A DNA stretch of 64,000 bases from Dermabacter sp. (GCA_030538475.1 JAUNTX010000007.1:1-64000), one strand, 5' to 3'. Positions 8,777 through 17,474 are shown, numbered from the stretch's first letter. Program-made: numbers and translations. The notes: generated by a model from the letters alone, not told the origin.

Positions 8777-9919
8777 TTACCGCGATGCCTGGTGCCGCTC
8801 GATGATCTCGAGCAGGGCGGGATACAGCGGATGCTCCGGCTCGATACCGGTAATCTCCGTGACGATCTCGCGCGCATCCGGCCCGGCAAGAATCGCCTGC
8901 AGCTGATCCACTTCCGGGTCGCCCTCGGGCGTGAACGCCAGTGCCGCCTCGAACGCCCGCAGCAGCGAGCCGTAGTCGAGACCGCGCTCGGCGAGCTCCG
9001 CCGCCGGGCCAATGATCCGGTCGTGACGCGAGAGTTTCCGCAGCGGCGCTCGGCCCACGCGCTCCGCCGTATCCGGCAGGTGCGGGTTGGCGAAGCGGTC
9101 AAGAATCTTCGCCACGTACTCCTGCTGCGTCTGCACATCGAAACCGTGCTTCGCCACGAGCAGAGACGCCGTCTCGTTCAGCACCGCCACGACGCTCGGA
9201 CGCACGTCCTTGTCCGTGATCGCATCCGCGATCTTCGACAGCCCGGCCTGGTAGCCGAACCACGCCGTGGCCGCATGGCCCGTGTTGACGGTGAAGAGCT
9301 TCCGCTCAATGTATGGCGACAGGTCCTTCACCCAGGTCACGCCCGGAATGTCAGGCTCGTTGCCCTCGAACGGGGTGCGATCCACCGCCCACTCGTGGAA
9401 CACCTCGACCGTCACGTCCAGGCCCGCCTCCGGATCCTGCGCGGGCACGATCCGATCCACCGCGGTGTTGGCGAAGAACGCCCGCTCGTCCAGATCATCC
9501 CCCGCGTAGTGCTTGCGCACCTCCGCCTCGAGAATGTCCGTCGCATTGATCGCGTTCTCACACGCCATCACCGCGACCCGCGGCGCTCCCGCCGGTCGTG
9601 CGGCGATCCCCGCGGCGATGCTCGGCGCCACAAACTTGAGAATGTGCGCCCCCACCGCGGTGGTGATGAGATCCGCGTCGGCCAGCTGCGCCTCGAGCGC
9701 CTCCGGCTCCTTCGCCGAGTTCACGGCCGTGTAACCATCCACGACCGCCGTGAACGAGCCCGCGCCCACCGCGTTGACGGTGTAGCTCGGCGTGGCCTTC
9801 AACTGGTCGATCAGCGACTCGGCCACGTCGGCGAACACGATCTCGGCGCCCGCCTCGTGCAGCAACAGCCCCACGAAACCACGCCCAATATTGCCGGCCC
9901 CAAAATGAACTGCCTTCAT
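8777..9919 (-). CDS. mtlD: Mannitol-1-phosphate 5-dehydrogenase
   Basis: This 380-residue cytosolic enzyme oxidises mannitol-1-phosphate to fructose-6-phosphate with NAD. It begins MKAVHFGAGNIGRGFVG, the hallmark N-terminal nucleotide-binding segment of MtlD, and its length is normal. The conserved substrate block KLFTVNTGHAATAWFGY is seen mid-protein, containing the KxxxxNxxH catalytic pattern. The frame extends upstream, but ATG 9919 with AGGGG gives the exact family start. It follows mtlA on the same strand after a strong hairpin, so uptake and first oxidation of mannitol are encoded together. Confidence 0.97.
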   Translation of the reverse strand: MKAVHFGAGNIGRGFVGLLLHEAGAEIVFADVAESLIDQLKATPSYTVNAVGAGSFTAVVDGYTAVNSAKEPEALEAQLADADLITTAVGAHILKFVAPSIAAGIAARPAGAPRVAVMACENAINATDILEAEVRKHYAGDDLDERAFFANTAVDRIVPAQDPEAGLDVTVEVFHEWAVDRTPFEGNEPDIPGVTWVKDLSPYIERKLFTVNTGHAATAWFGYQAGLSKIADAITDKDVRPSVVAVLNETASLLVAKHGFDVQTQQEYVAKILDRFANPHLPDTAERVGRAPLRKLSRHDRIIGPAAELAERGLDYGSLLRAFEAALAFTPEGDPEVDQLQAILAGPDAREIVTEITGIEPEHPLYPALLEIIERHQASR

Positions 9920-9993
9920 CACAGAACCCCTTTCGTCCGAAAAATGCGCAGCCCCTGGCGAACCCGCCACGGCCGCGACTCAAGAAGATGTCA

Positions 9994-10029
9994 ATGGCGC
10001 CCCGCCCCCAAGCGGAGACGGGGCGCCAT
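9994..10029 (-). terminator. Hairpin after mtlA
   Basis: ATGGCGCCCCG-type arms at 9994-10004 and 10019-10029 pair perfectly around a 14-base loop. The element sits between mtlA (ending 10056) and mtlD (starting 9919). It probably attenuates readthrough or stabilises the mtlA message. Confidence 0.7.
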
Positions 10030-10055
10030 CAATGGTGCGATAGAGCGAACGTACC

Positions 10056-12122
10056 CTAGCCGGCAGAGAAGATCGCGAGAATTTCGTCCCGCGAGCCCGC
10101 GGCACGCAAACGATTCACCTGCTCTTCATCTGCGAATACCACGGCGATGTTCTGCAGCAGCGACAGATGCTCGTCGCCCAGACCCGCAATCGCCACCACG
10201 AAGTCCACCTGCTGACCATTCCAATCCAGCGGCGTGGCGTAGCGGACCACGCTCATCGCCGTGCGGTGAATGGCCTCCTTCGCCTCGTTCGTGCCGTGCG
10301 GAATCGCGAGGCCATTGCCCATGAAGGTCGACACCGACGCCTCGCGCTCGTGCATCGCATCGATGTAGGAGCGGTCCACGGCCTCGGCCTCAAGAAGCAG
10401 GTTGCCCGCCTCTTCGATCGCCTCGCCCATCGAGCGGGCAACACCGTTGAGCACAATCGACTTCTCGCTGAGGATGCTCGCATCCCCGTCGGCCGACGGC
10501 TCACCCGAACCCGCGCCGCCCACCGGGGCCGCCTGCGCGTCCGTGCCCGCCGCGGCACCCGCCGCAGCAACACCCGCGGGAACAGGCGCTTCCACGCCCG
10601 CCGCGCGGCGCTCGAGCAACGCCACGACCTCGTCGTAGCGAGGCGAGTTCATGAAGTTATCCACCGCCACGTGAATCGCGCCCGGCGTGCGCGGATACGC
10701 ACGATCAGCAAGGTCCTCGTGCGTGACGATGAGATCCCATTCGTCGTTCAGATTCGAGATCGCCTGATTGACCACCTCGATATTGGAGAACCCGGCGGCG
10801 CGCACCTTCTTGCGCAGCACCGAGGCACCCATCGCGCTCGAGCCCATCCCGGCATCGCACGCGAACACGATCTTGCGAATGTCGTTCGGGTGCTCCGCGG
10901 CGATCACCGCGAGCGAATCCTCATCGGTAGCAATCTTCTTGCTGCCCGTGAGCGCGCCCGCGACAGAGGACTTCTTGCCCTTCATGTCCTCCATCTTCTT
11001 CGTGGCCGCATCGAGATCGCCATCGCCACCCTTCGTGAACTTCAAGATGAGCGCGGCGACAGCGAACGACACCGCCGCCGACAGCGCGACCGACAGCAGC
11101 ACGCCCAGGTGGGTACCGCGGGCCGCCTGCGCCATGATCGCGATGATCGAGCCCGGAGCCGCGGGAGCCACGAGGCCGGTCTGGAAGACCATGTTCGTGG
11201 CCACGCCCGTCATGCCACCAGCGATGGCCGCGAGGATGAGCATGGGGCGCATCAGCACGTACGGGAAGTAGATCTCGTGAATACCGCCGAAGAAGTGAAT
11301 GATCGCCGCACCGGGGGCCGACGCCTTCGCCATCCCCACGCCAAAGAACGTGAAGGCCAGGAGAATGCCGAGGCCAGGGCCGGGGTTTGCTTCGAGGAGG
11401 TACAGGATCGACTTGCCGGAGACGGCCGACTCCGCCGTTGCCAGCGGCGTCAACACGCCGTGGTTGATCGCGTTGTTGAGGAAGAACACCTTCGCCGGCT
11501 CAATAAGAATCGAGACGAGCGGCAGTAGCTGGTTCTCGATCAGCCAGTCCACGCCGGAGCCCAGGATGTCCATGACCCAGTTAATGATCGGCGCGAGGCC
11601 AAAGAAGCCCACGAGCGCCATGAGGAACGAGAAGATACCGGCGCTGAACAGGTTCACCAGCATCTCGAACCCGGCGGGAATGTAGTCCCGCCACAGCGCG
11701 TCCAGCTTCTTCATCAGCCACGCTGCGAGCGGGGCCATGATCATCGCACCGATGAACATGTGTACCTCGGGAAGCGGGGCGGCATCCGCCGGCAGCGTCG
11801 CGTTGAACTCGGCAATCAGCCAGTCCGAGCCCGCGATCACGCCCATCGTGGATGCCACGCCCACAACGGCGCCGCGGTCTCCGTAGATCATCCGGCCGCC
11901 CGTGTTCGCAATAAGCAGCGGCAGCAGGTAGTGGATCATCGGGCCAACGATCGAGCTCAGAGACTCGTTCGGCAGCCAGCCCTTCGGAATAAACAGAGCC
12001 GTAAACAGGCCCCACGCGATGAGCGCGGGAATGTTCGGCATCACCATGTTCGACAGGCCGGTTCCGACCTTCTGCACCATGACGCGGGCCGAGCCGCGCT
12101 CCCTGGTTGCGGTTTCGCTCAT
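10056..12122 (-). CDS. mtlA: PTS mannitol transporter subunit EIICBA
   Basis: This 688-residue membrane protein imports and phosphorylates mannitol. Domain order is EIIC (about 1-365, with the family signature GIHEIYFPYV near 280-289), EIIB (about 415-505, phospho-cysteine in FACDAGMGSS near 422) and, after an Ala/Gly/Pro-rich linker of about 40 residues, EIIA (about 550-688, phospho-histidine in IPHGTNEAK near 609). All three modules are complete, so only HPr is needed as donor, and it is encoded downstream. ATG 12122 has a clear AAAGGAG site; the in-frame extension upstream is not supported. A candidate promoter is at 12258-12285. Confidence 0.97.
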   Translation of the reverse strand: MSETATRERGSARVMVQKVGTGLSNMVMPNIPALIAWGLFTALFIPKGWLPNESLSSIVGPMIHYLLPLLIANTGGRMIYGDRGAVVGVASTMGVIAGSDWLIAEFNATLPADAAPLPEVHMFIGAMIMAPLAAWLMKKLDALWRDYIPAGFEMLVNLFSAGIFSFLMALVGFFGLAPIINWVMDILGSGVDWLIENQLLPLVSILIEPAKVFFLNNAINHGVLTPLATAESAVSGKSILYLLEANPGPGLGILLAFTFFGVGMAKASAPGAAIIHFFGGIHEIYFPYVLMRPMLILAAIAGGMTGVATNMVFQTGLVAPAAPGSIIAIMAQAARGTHLGVLLSVALSAAVSFAVAALILKFTKGGDGDLDAATKKMEDMKGKKSSVAGALTGSKKIATDEDSLAVIAAEHPNDIRKIVFACDAGMGSSAMGASVLRKKVRAAGFSNIEVVNQAISNLNDEWDLIVTHEDLADRAYPRTPGAIHVAVDNFMNSPRYDEVVALLERRAAGVEAPVPAGVAAAGAAAGTDAQAAPVGGAGSGEPSADGDASILSEKSIVLNGVARSMGEAIEEAGNLLLEAEAVDRSYIDAMHEREASVSTFMGNGLAIPHGTNEAKEAIHRTAMSVVRYATPLDWNGQQVDFVVAIAGLGDEHLSLLQNIAVVFADEEQVNRLRAAGSRDEILAIFSAG

Positions 12123-12257
12123 GAGAGCTCCTTTAAACAATGAGGAGGGCGCCCGCACGGAATCCACGACCGGGGCGGTGAAGCTCGCAGCCCGCGCACG
12201 AGCCGAACCCGGCGGCGCCCATCCATGGGCGCTGCCAGCGCAACCGCTCCTACCGCG

Positions 12258-12285
12258 GTACTACATCAGCTTGCTCGCGGACCAA
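12258..12285 (-). promoter_or_regulatory. Candidate mtlA promoter
   Basis: On the minus strand TTGGTC (complement of 12280-12285) and TAGTAC (complement of 12258-12263) are separated by 16 bases, about 136 bases before the mtlA start. Upstream of it, at 12327-12348, the 7-base arms GTTCTCC and GGAGAAC form a perfect inverted repeat with an 8-base spacer, a possible regulator site. The rest of the 288-bp gap shows nothing recognisable. Confidence 0.4.
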
Positions 12286-12410
12286 CAGCCTCACCTGTCC
12301 GACCCGCACGAACCGCCACGTTCCAGGTTCTCCAGCACTGCGGAGAACTCCGGCGACAGCACGCACTGCGCCCCGTACGAACGCAAATGTGTTCACAAGT
12401 CTAAGACCAC

Positions 12411-12980
12411 TCACCGGGACTTAGGGAACACCCACCGCCCGTACGTCACATACCGAAACGAGGTTGAGACGATCTGTCCCACGAGCGTCCCACTCACGTT
12501 GTCCGCCAGCACCGAGTCGAGCCCCAGCACGTACCGGGAAAATCCCAGGCAGGACAGCTGCAAGCCGCTGGCAACAAGGTTGACCAGCACAAACATCACG
12601 ACCGACCGCACTGTCCGCGGGGCGGGCCGATCATTAAACGTCCACAGGCGGTTCCCCACGTACGTCAGCACGCTCGCCGTCGCAATCGTCAGCACCTTCG
12701 CCGTCACCGGATGCGCGTGCATCACGCCCGTGCCCCACCCCGCGGCCGGATCCCAAAACACCAGCAGGTTATACATCGCCGCATCGAAGAAGAACACGAG
12801 CCCGCCCACGATGAGGAACTTCGACGCCTGACCCGACTGCATCCGCGCGGCGCTGAGTAGCGCCCTGAGCGTCCGAGGCTTCCGCGCCGTCAGGGGAGCC
12901 TCATCCGCACCGCGCTCCGCAACCACCTGCGGTGCATCAGGCACGGCAGGAGCAACGGGAAGACGAGGCGGCACACTCAC
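12411..12980 (-). CDS. GtrA family membrane protein
   Basis: This 189-residue protein has four predicted membrane segments after a soluble N-terminus of about 45 residues. The typical GtrA start of the first helix reads ASKFLIVGGLVFFFDAAMYNLL, with NRLWTFND in the middle loop and RYVTYGRWVF at the end, the pattern common to GtrA/DPMS-associated flippase-like proteins. Such proteins are linked to translocation of prenyl-linked sugars used for cell-surface glycans. It starts with GTG 12980 and appears monocistronic. The N-terminal Pro/Ala-rich extension is longer than in minimal GtrA proteins. Confidence 0.85.
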   Translation of the reverse strand: MSVPPRLPVAPAVPDAPQVVAERGADEAPLTARKPRTLRALLSAARMQSGQASKFLIVGGLVFFFDAAMYNLLVFWDPAAGWGTGVMHAHPVTAKVLTIATASVLTYVGNRLWTFNDRPAPRTVRSVVMFVLVNLVASGLQLSCLGFSRYVLGLDSVLADNVSGTLVGQIVSTSFRYVTYGRWVFPKSR

Positions 12981-13304
12981 CCAGCGAGCCTACTTCGCTG
13001 CCGAACCCCCACGAAACCGGGACAACTCCCCGCGCTGGGGTCGTCGGCTTCCGTGCTCCTTCCTTCGCTCGCGTTCCTTACTTTCTTGCCGTGCTTCGCC
13101 CTTCCACCTCGTGCTGCTCTCTCTCATCTCCCCCCCCCCCCGCCTTCTTGCCGCGGCGACAATCGATGGCGACTGGGAGCCCGTGAGTCGCCATCCTTTG
13201 TCGCCGTGGTCGGAGGGCGAGACCCGTCGGCGACCCGTTGCCTACCACGGCAGCCTCGGTGCTCGAAAGACGTGGCGCTCAAGCAAACGACCTACAGTGG
13301 TGGC
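12981..13304. other. Intergenic region with poly(C) tract
   Basis: This 324-bp gap lies between the divergent GtrA and fdhD genes. It is pyrimidine-rich on the plus strand (TCCTTCC, CTTTCTTGCC, CTCTCTCTC) and holds a run of 12 cytosines at 13130-13141. An open frame crosses it into fdhD, but its composition is not protein-like. No clear promoter hexamers were identified. Confidence 0.5.
13130..13141 (+). repeat. Homopolymeric C12 tract
   Basis: Twelve consecutive cytosines follow CTCTCTCTCATCT, about 165 bases upstream of the fdhD start. Such tracts are prone to slipped-strand length change, so both sequence error and natural variation are possible here. Confidence 0.9.
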
Positions 13305-14177
13305 ATGGGCCGAGTCACCACCTCAGAACGCATCACGTCCGTGCGCATCCGGGACGGCAGGCTGTTCCACTCGACGAAACCGGACGCGGTGGCGGTCGAG
13401 GAGCCGCTCGATATTCGGCTCAATGGGCAGCCCCTGTCGATGACGATGCGCACGCCCGGGCACGACACGGAACTCATCCACGGATTCCTCCACGCCGAGG
13501 GCTACATTCAGCACCGCGAGGACATCGCCAATGCCCGCTATTGCGACGGCGCCGTAGTCGAGGACGAGTCCGGCCTCGAGCGCAACACCTATAACGTCAT
13601 GGACTTCACCACCCGCAGCATCACGGCCCTGCCCGTGATCCAGAAGCAGTTCCTCACTTCCAGCGCGTGCGGGGTGTGCGGAGCGGCTTCCGTGGATCAC
13701 GTGATGCAGCGCGTACGCCACGACTTCCCGGTCACGTTCACCGTGGAGCCGTCGGCCCTGCTGAACGCTCATCGCGCCCTGGCCGATGGGCAGGCGACGT
13801 TCGCCAAGACCGGTGGCGTGCACGCGGCGGCGCTCGTGAGCCCGACGGGGGAGCGGCTGGTGCTGCGCGAGGATGTGGGGCGGCACAATGCGGTGGACAA
13901 GGTGATCGGGTGGGCGCTGATGCGCGATGCGCTGCCGCTGACTCAGGCGGTGCTGCTGGTGAGTTCGCGGGCGTCGTTTGAGATTGTGCAGAAGGCCGCG
14001 ATGGCGGGGATCGGGTTTGTGGCGTGCGTGAGTGCGCCGTCGTCGCTGGCGATTGAGACGGCGAAGCGGCTGGGGATCACCCTGTGCGGGTTCGTGCGGT
14101 CGGGGGAAGGGGCCGACGGGCGCTTCAACGTGTATGCCGGGCTGGAGCGGCTGGCGCTCGCGGCCAGTGAAAGCTAG
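13305..14177 (+). CDS. fdhD: Formate dehydrogenase accessory sulfurtransferase FdhD
   Basis: FdhD passes sulfur from a cysteine desulfurase to the molybdenum cofactor so that formate dehydrogenase becomes active. The 290-residue cytosolic protein carries the catalytic loop SSACGVCGAAS with cysteines near residues 122 and 125, and the nucleotide/cofactor segments FAKTGGVHAA, REDVGRHNAVDKV and LLVSSRASFEIVQKA typical of the family. ATG 13305 is chosen by family length; GTG at 13272 is a possible alternative and neither has a strong ribosome site. No formate dehydrogenase or molybdenum cofactor gene is in the window. A formate/nitrite channel gene lies 6 kb away. Confidence 0.95.
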   Translation: MGRVTTSERITSVRIRDGRLFHSTKPDAVAVEEPLDIRLNGQPLSMTMRTPGHDTELIHGFLHAEGYIQHREDIANARYCDGAVVEDESGLERNTYNVMDFTTRSITALPVIQKQFLTSSACGVCGAASVDHVMQRVRHDFPVTFTVEPSALLNAHRALADGQATFAKTGGVHAAALVSPTGERLVLREDVGRHNAVDKVIGWALMRDALPLTQAVLLVSSRASFEIVQKAAMAGIGFVACVSAPSSLAIETAKRLGITLCGFVRSGEGADGRFNVYAGLERLALAASES

Positions 14178-14190
14178 CGCAGAAGGAAGG

Positions 14191-14688
14191 CTAGTGCTGG
14201 GGGTCGGTGTCCACGAGCTGGTACGCCGAGCCGTCCGGCGTCCGGTGAAGAATCCCGCTATCGACAGCGTCCCGGCGCACGTTCGCGCAGTCGGCCGCGA
14301 ACATGAGGATCGCAGCGTTGAGTTCGCCCTCTGTCAGAGATTTTGAACTGCCCACGCGCGCGTACACCAGGTGGACTATGGCGGCCGACGTGAGGCGGCG
14401 CTGATCGCTCGTTGATGGCAGTTCCGCCAGCCGGTCCACATGAAGAATCCGGTCCTCGGCCACGCATGATTCGAGGGCTGTGATCGTTGCGCGGAGGAGC
14501 GGAGTATCAACGTCGTTAGTGCTGTTGATCCAGTCGAACGGCATGGTTGCACCCGTGTCTGCGGGTGCGGGTTGTGTAGAGATTCGGGAGGCGAGACCTG
14601 CGCGAAGTTTTGGGGTGGCGAGCGCGGAAAGCACCATGCGCGCCCGACGGATGGCCTCGCCCGCGGATACGGTCACTCGATCATTCAT
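14191..14688 (-). CDS. DUF2087 domain-containing protein
   Basis: This 165-residue protein ends in a DUF2087-like module (about residues 85-160): ILHVDRLAELPSTSDQRR, then TEGELNAAILMFAADCANVRRDAVDSG split across the helix, and HRTPDGSAYQL. This pattern resembles a winged-helix-like domain found alone or in ArsR/MarR-like regulators. The N-terminal 70 residues are unassigned. ATG 14688 is preferred over ATG 14709 because GGAG lies 8 bases before it. The gene is convergent with fdhD, 13 bases apart. A transcriptional or stress role is possible but not shown. Confidence 0.75.
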   Translation of the reverse strand: MNDRVTVSAGEAIRRARMVLSALATPKLRAGLASRISTQPAPADTGATMPFDWINSTNDVDTPLLRATITALESCVAEDRILHVDRLAELPSTSDQRRLTSAAIVHLVYARVGSSKSLTEGELNAAILMFAADCANVRRDAVDSGILHRTPDGSAYQLVDTDPQH

Positions 14689-14976
14689 CACGTACGCTCC
14701 GTCGATCATGGGCGCCGGGCTTTCGATGTCGGTTGGCGCCAGGAGAAGACTCTACCCACCCGGGCGGCGCCGCGCGGGCAATGGGTCGCGGGGCTGGTGG
14801 GCCCTCGGCGCTTCGTGCGGGCTGAGGTGGTGTCGACGCGCCTGTGTCGCTTTTTCGGCGCTGGGGCTGGTTGTCCACAAACTGGTGGTGGTGCTGGCGG
14901 TCACTCTGGAGATTGCTTACCCTGTGAGCACGAGTCTCGCGGCTGGCGCGGGGCGCAAGGGTGGAGCTGGTTGTAG

Positions 14977-15657
14977 ATGGCGACGACGAACATGGGGCGG
15001 TCGACTCGGGGGGTCTGGGCGAGGCGCCTGGCCGCTGCGGTAGCGATAGCCGCGTTGGGGCTTACGGCGTGCAGCAACGACGCGGAGCCGGAGAAGTCGG
15101 CGGTCGAAACCACTGCGGAAAGCAACGAGAAGCCCGCGTCCGACAGCGGCGGAGACGACGCCAGCGACGGCGGCGAGGCGGATGGGTTCGCCATGCCGCC
15201 CGAGAACGAAGGACTCCTGCCGCCGGACCGCGCGAACTATCCGGGCATCGACTCGGAGACCGACGAAGGCGCCGAGCAGACGGTCAGGTTCTTCTTCGAT
15301 GCGATGTACTACGGGTACGCGACCGGAGACACCGCGCCGTTGGAAAGCATTTCTGGCAAGAAGTGCATACAGTGCACTATTGCGATCGAGGATATTCGCG
15401 AGCGAGCCGAAGTTGAGGGAGCATTCCTTGTAGGGTACTCCCTTGAGTCTAAACAGCTGACGAAAATACCTTCAGATCGAGATGGCTTAACTGCCGTGTA
15501 CTACGCATATCACGAAGGCGCCATGGATAAGCACTATAAAGATGGCCAAGTCGAAACATTCACACCCAGGAACATGCATTCATCAGTGTACCTTGCTTGG
15601 CTTGACAAGCGATGGCAAATTGTTGACATTGGCTGGGCGGAGGATCCCGGTGCGTAA
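14977..15657 (+). CDS. DUF6318 family lipoprotein, copy 1
   Basis: This 226-residue protein has an N-terminal signal (RRLAAAVAIAALGLTAC) with a lipobox cysteine near residue 32, then an acidic Ser/Gly/Asp linker. The conserved module starts GFAMPPENEG and contains PDRANYPGID, ETDEGAEQTVRFFFDAMYYG and a CIQC pair. The function of DUF6318 is unknown; the protein should be membrane-anchored outside the cell. The first part is strongly GC-rich while the part after about 15340 is visibly AT-richer. Its stop overlaps the start of the next gene by eight bases, indicating coupled translation. A paralogue lies at 16761-17474. Confidence 0.8.
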   Translation: MATTNMGRSTRGVWARRLAAAVAIAALGLTACSNDAEPEKSAVETTAESNEKPASDSGGDDASDGGEADGFAMPPENEGLLPPDRANYPGIDSETDEGAEQTVRFFFDAMYYGYATGDTAPLESISGKKCIQCTIAIEDIRERAEVEGAFLVGYSLESKQLTKIPSDRDGLTAVYYAYHEGAMDKHYKDGQVETFTPRNMHSSVYLAWLDKRWQIVDIGWAEDPGA

Positions 15658-16684
15658 GAAAATAACAGTTGTTGCTCTGCTGTGCTCGGTATCCATGCTT
15701 TTTTGCTCAATTAGTCCCGCCATCGCGAATAGCCAGGGAAAAAGAGTGGACGAGGGGCAGAGCACTCAAACTACGTTTGGTGTAGATAGCGCAAAAGAAG
15801 CTGCAAACCCTGACAGCTCTGGGCGTGGCATTACCGAAGGTAGTCGCACGCATACGCCCAGCAGGCCAGCAATTGAGACGGTGTGGGCGTCGGCGTCTGA
15901 TCCTGACCGGGGCTGTAGCCTGATGTATAACGAGGAAACCATGGGTATACCGTGCCAGGCTGCCACTGTGGCCTGCACGGTCGTGGGTATTGTCTACGGC
16001 GATGGTTCGCGCCCTGTAGTGGGGCATCGTGCGAATAGTTCAACGGGGCAGAGGGTCGACGACTGGAACGAGTTCTCCTGCGTGAGGCCCGGCAACGGTG
16101 GTGCGGGTGGCGTCGAGGCCGCGCCCGTCGTCGTCACCGAGACGGAGTTCGCATCCCTGGGTGTCGAGCCGCTGGTGGCGCATTTGGGGCCGCCGGTGGC
16201 GATGCAGATCCCCACGAGTATGGACGTGATCGTGTGGGCTGAGCGCCGAGTGCAGGAACTCCACACCGAACTACTCGGTCAAGACGTAGTGATTCGAGCG
16301 ACGCCCATTAAGTACGTGTGGACGTTCGGTGACGGCACCGAACTCACCACCTCCTTCGCTGGCAGGCCGTGGCCCGAGCGGGATATTTCGATGCGGTACC
16401 GCAATGAAGGCTGGTACGAACTGTCGCTGACCACCGAGTTCGCCGGTGAGTACTCAGTGGCAGGTGGACCGTTCGTGCCGATCGATGGGACGATCCACGT
16501 CACCTCTGAGCCTCGGTGGCTGTATGCCAACGTGATGAAAGCGCGCCTGGTGAGCGGGCCGGTGGATCCGGCGTTGAACGAGATCCCCGAACGCACCGAA
16601 GAAACTCTCGGCAAACCCAACCCGAAGGCGAAAAAGACAACCCTGAAGTACCCGGGACAGAACACGAAGAAGAAACGCCGATAG
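15650..16684 (+). CDS. Secreted PKD-domain-like protein
   Basis: This 344-residue protein is predicted to be exported: VRKKITVVALLCSVSMLFC followed by SPAIANS looks like a signal peptide with cleavage after AIA. A PKD-like segment near residues 220-290 contains YVWTFGDGTELTT and YRNEGWYELSLTTEF, suggesting an Ig-like extracellular fold. The C-terminus is very basic and Lys/Arg-rich. GTG 15650 is decided by GGAGG six bases upstream and lies inside the end of the DUF6318 gene. The first ~400 bp are AT-richer and the rest is GC-rich. No enzymatic motif was found. It probably functions with the adjacent lipoprotein at the cell surface. Confidence 0.75.
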   Translation: MRKKITVVALLCSVSMLFCSISPAIANSQGKRVDEGQSTQTTFGVDSAKEAANPDSSGRGITEGSRTHTPSRPAIETVWASASDPDRGCSLMYNEETMGIPCQAATVACTVVGIVYGDGSRPVVGHRANSSTGQRVDDWNEFSCVRPGNGGAGGVEAAPVVVTETEFASLGVEPLVAHLGPPVAMQIPTSMDVIVWAERRVQELHTELLGQDVVIRATPIKYVWTFGDGTELTTSFAGRPWPERDISMRYRNEGWYELSLTTEFAGEYSVAGGPFVPIDGTIHVTSEPRWLYANVMKARLVSGPVDPALNEIPERTEETLGKPNPKAKKTTLKYPGQNTKKKRR

Positions 16685-16760
16685 GGGGCCTGGCAGCCTC
16701 CCGAACGTGCGCGGGTGGTGGTCGTGTTGACGCGGAAGCATGGCAGGAGGGGAAGACAAG

Positions 16761-17474
16761 GTGAGAGAGAAACGAGGTCTGTGGCACTGTCGCGAACCGA
16801 GACAATGGAAGTTCCCCGTGCGCGCGGCTACCGCCACGCTCGTCGCCGCAGCGTTGGGCTTGGCGGCGTGTGCCGGAAACTCCGAGCTCTCCTCCATGCC
16901 GCCAAGCGCGAGCGATGGTGCACCAGTCAGCCCCGCAACGGCAGCGTCCGATAGCTCAGACGCGGCACCGGGGTCGAGTGACGGCGGTGGAAAGGCGGGT
17001 GGGTTCGTGATGCCGCCCGAAAACGAAGGGATCCTGCCGCCGGACCGCGCGAACTACCCCGGCATCGACACCGAAACCGACGAAGGCGCCGAGCAGACGG
17101 TCAAGTTCTTCTTCGACGCGATGTACTACGGGTATGCCACCGGCGACACAGTCCCCATAGAAAACGTGGCGAGCGAGAACTGCACTCAATGCATTGTGGC
17201 TATCAAAGATATTCGTCGGCGTACACAAGTGGATGGTACGTTCCTTGTTGGTCACAACAGCGAACCCCTAGAAATCCATGTATCGGCGCCGGAGAGCGAT
17301 CAGCGAACAACCATTTACTACGCTTACAAGGAAGGTGCCGCGGCAGGAATCTCTCAAGATGGGGGCCAGCAGGTCTTCCTAGAAAGAAAAATGCATTCCG
17401 CAACGGACCTGGCATTCATAGAGGGTCGTTGGAGCGTCGTTGACATTGCCTGGGAGGAAAACCTACAAGAGTAG
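16761..17474 (+). CDS. DUF6318 family lipoprotein, copy 2
   Basis: This 237-residue paralogue of the lipoprotein at 14977 has the signal FPVRAATATLVAAALGLAAC with a lipobox cysteine, a Ser/Ala/Asp linker, and the module starting GFVMPPENEG with PDRANYPGID, a near-identical FFFDAMYYGYATGDT and a CTQC pair. The middle parts of the two copies are almost identical, while the C-terminal thirds diverge and become AT-richer from about 17160. GTG 16761 is preferred over ATG 16740 because AGGAGG precedes it. No PKD gene follows this copy, unlike copy 1. The role is unknown. Confidence 0.78.
   Translation: MREKRGLWHCREPRQWKFPVRAATATLVAAALGLAACAGNSELSSMPPSASDGAPVSPATAASDSSDAAPGSSDGGGKAGGFVMPPENEGILPPDRANYPGIDTETDEGAEQTVKFFFDAMYYGYATGDTVPIENVASENCTQCIVAIKDIRRRTQVDGTFLVGHNSEPLEIHVSAPESDQRTTIYYAYKEGAAAGISQDGGQQVFLERKMHSATDLAFIEGRWSVVDIAWEENLQE

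Noticed and set aside
13053..13304. N-terminal extension of FdhD through the poly(C) tract
   Set aside because: The frame is open, but the Pro/Ser/Leu-rich product over CT-rich DNA has no FdhD similarity, and the family begins at about 13305.
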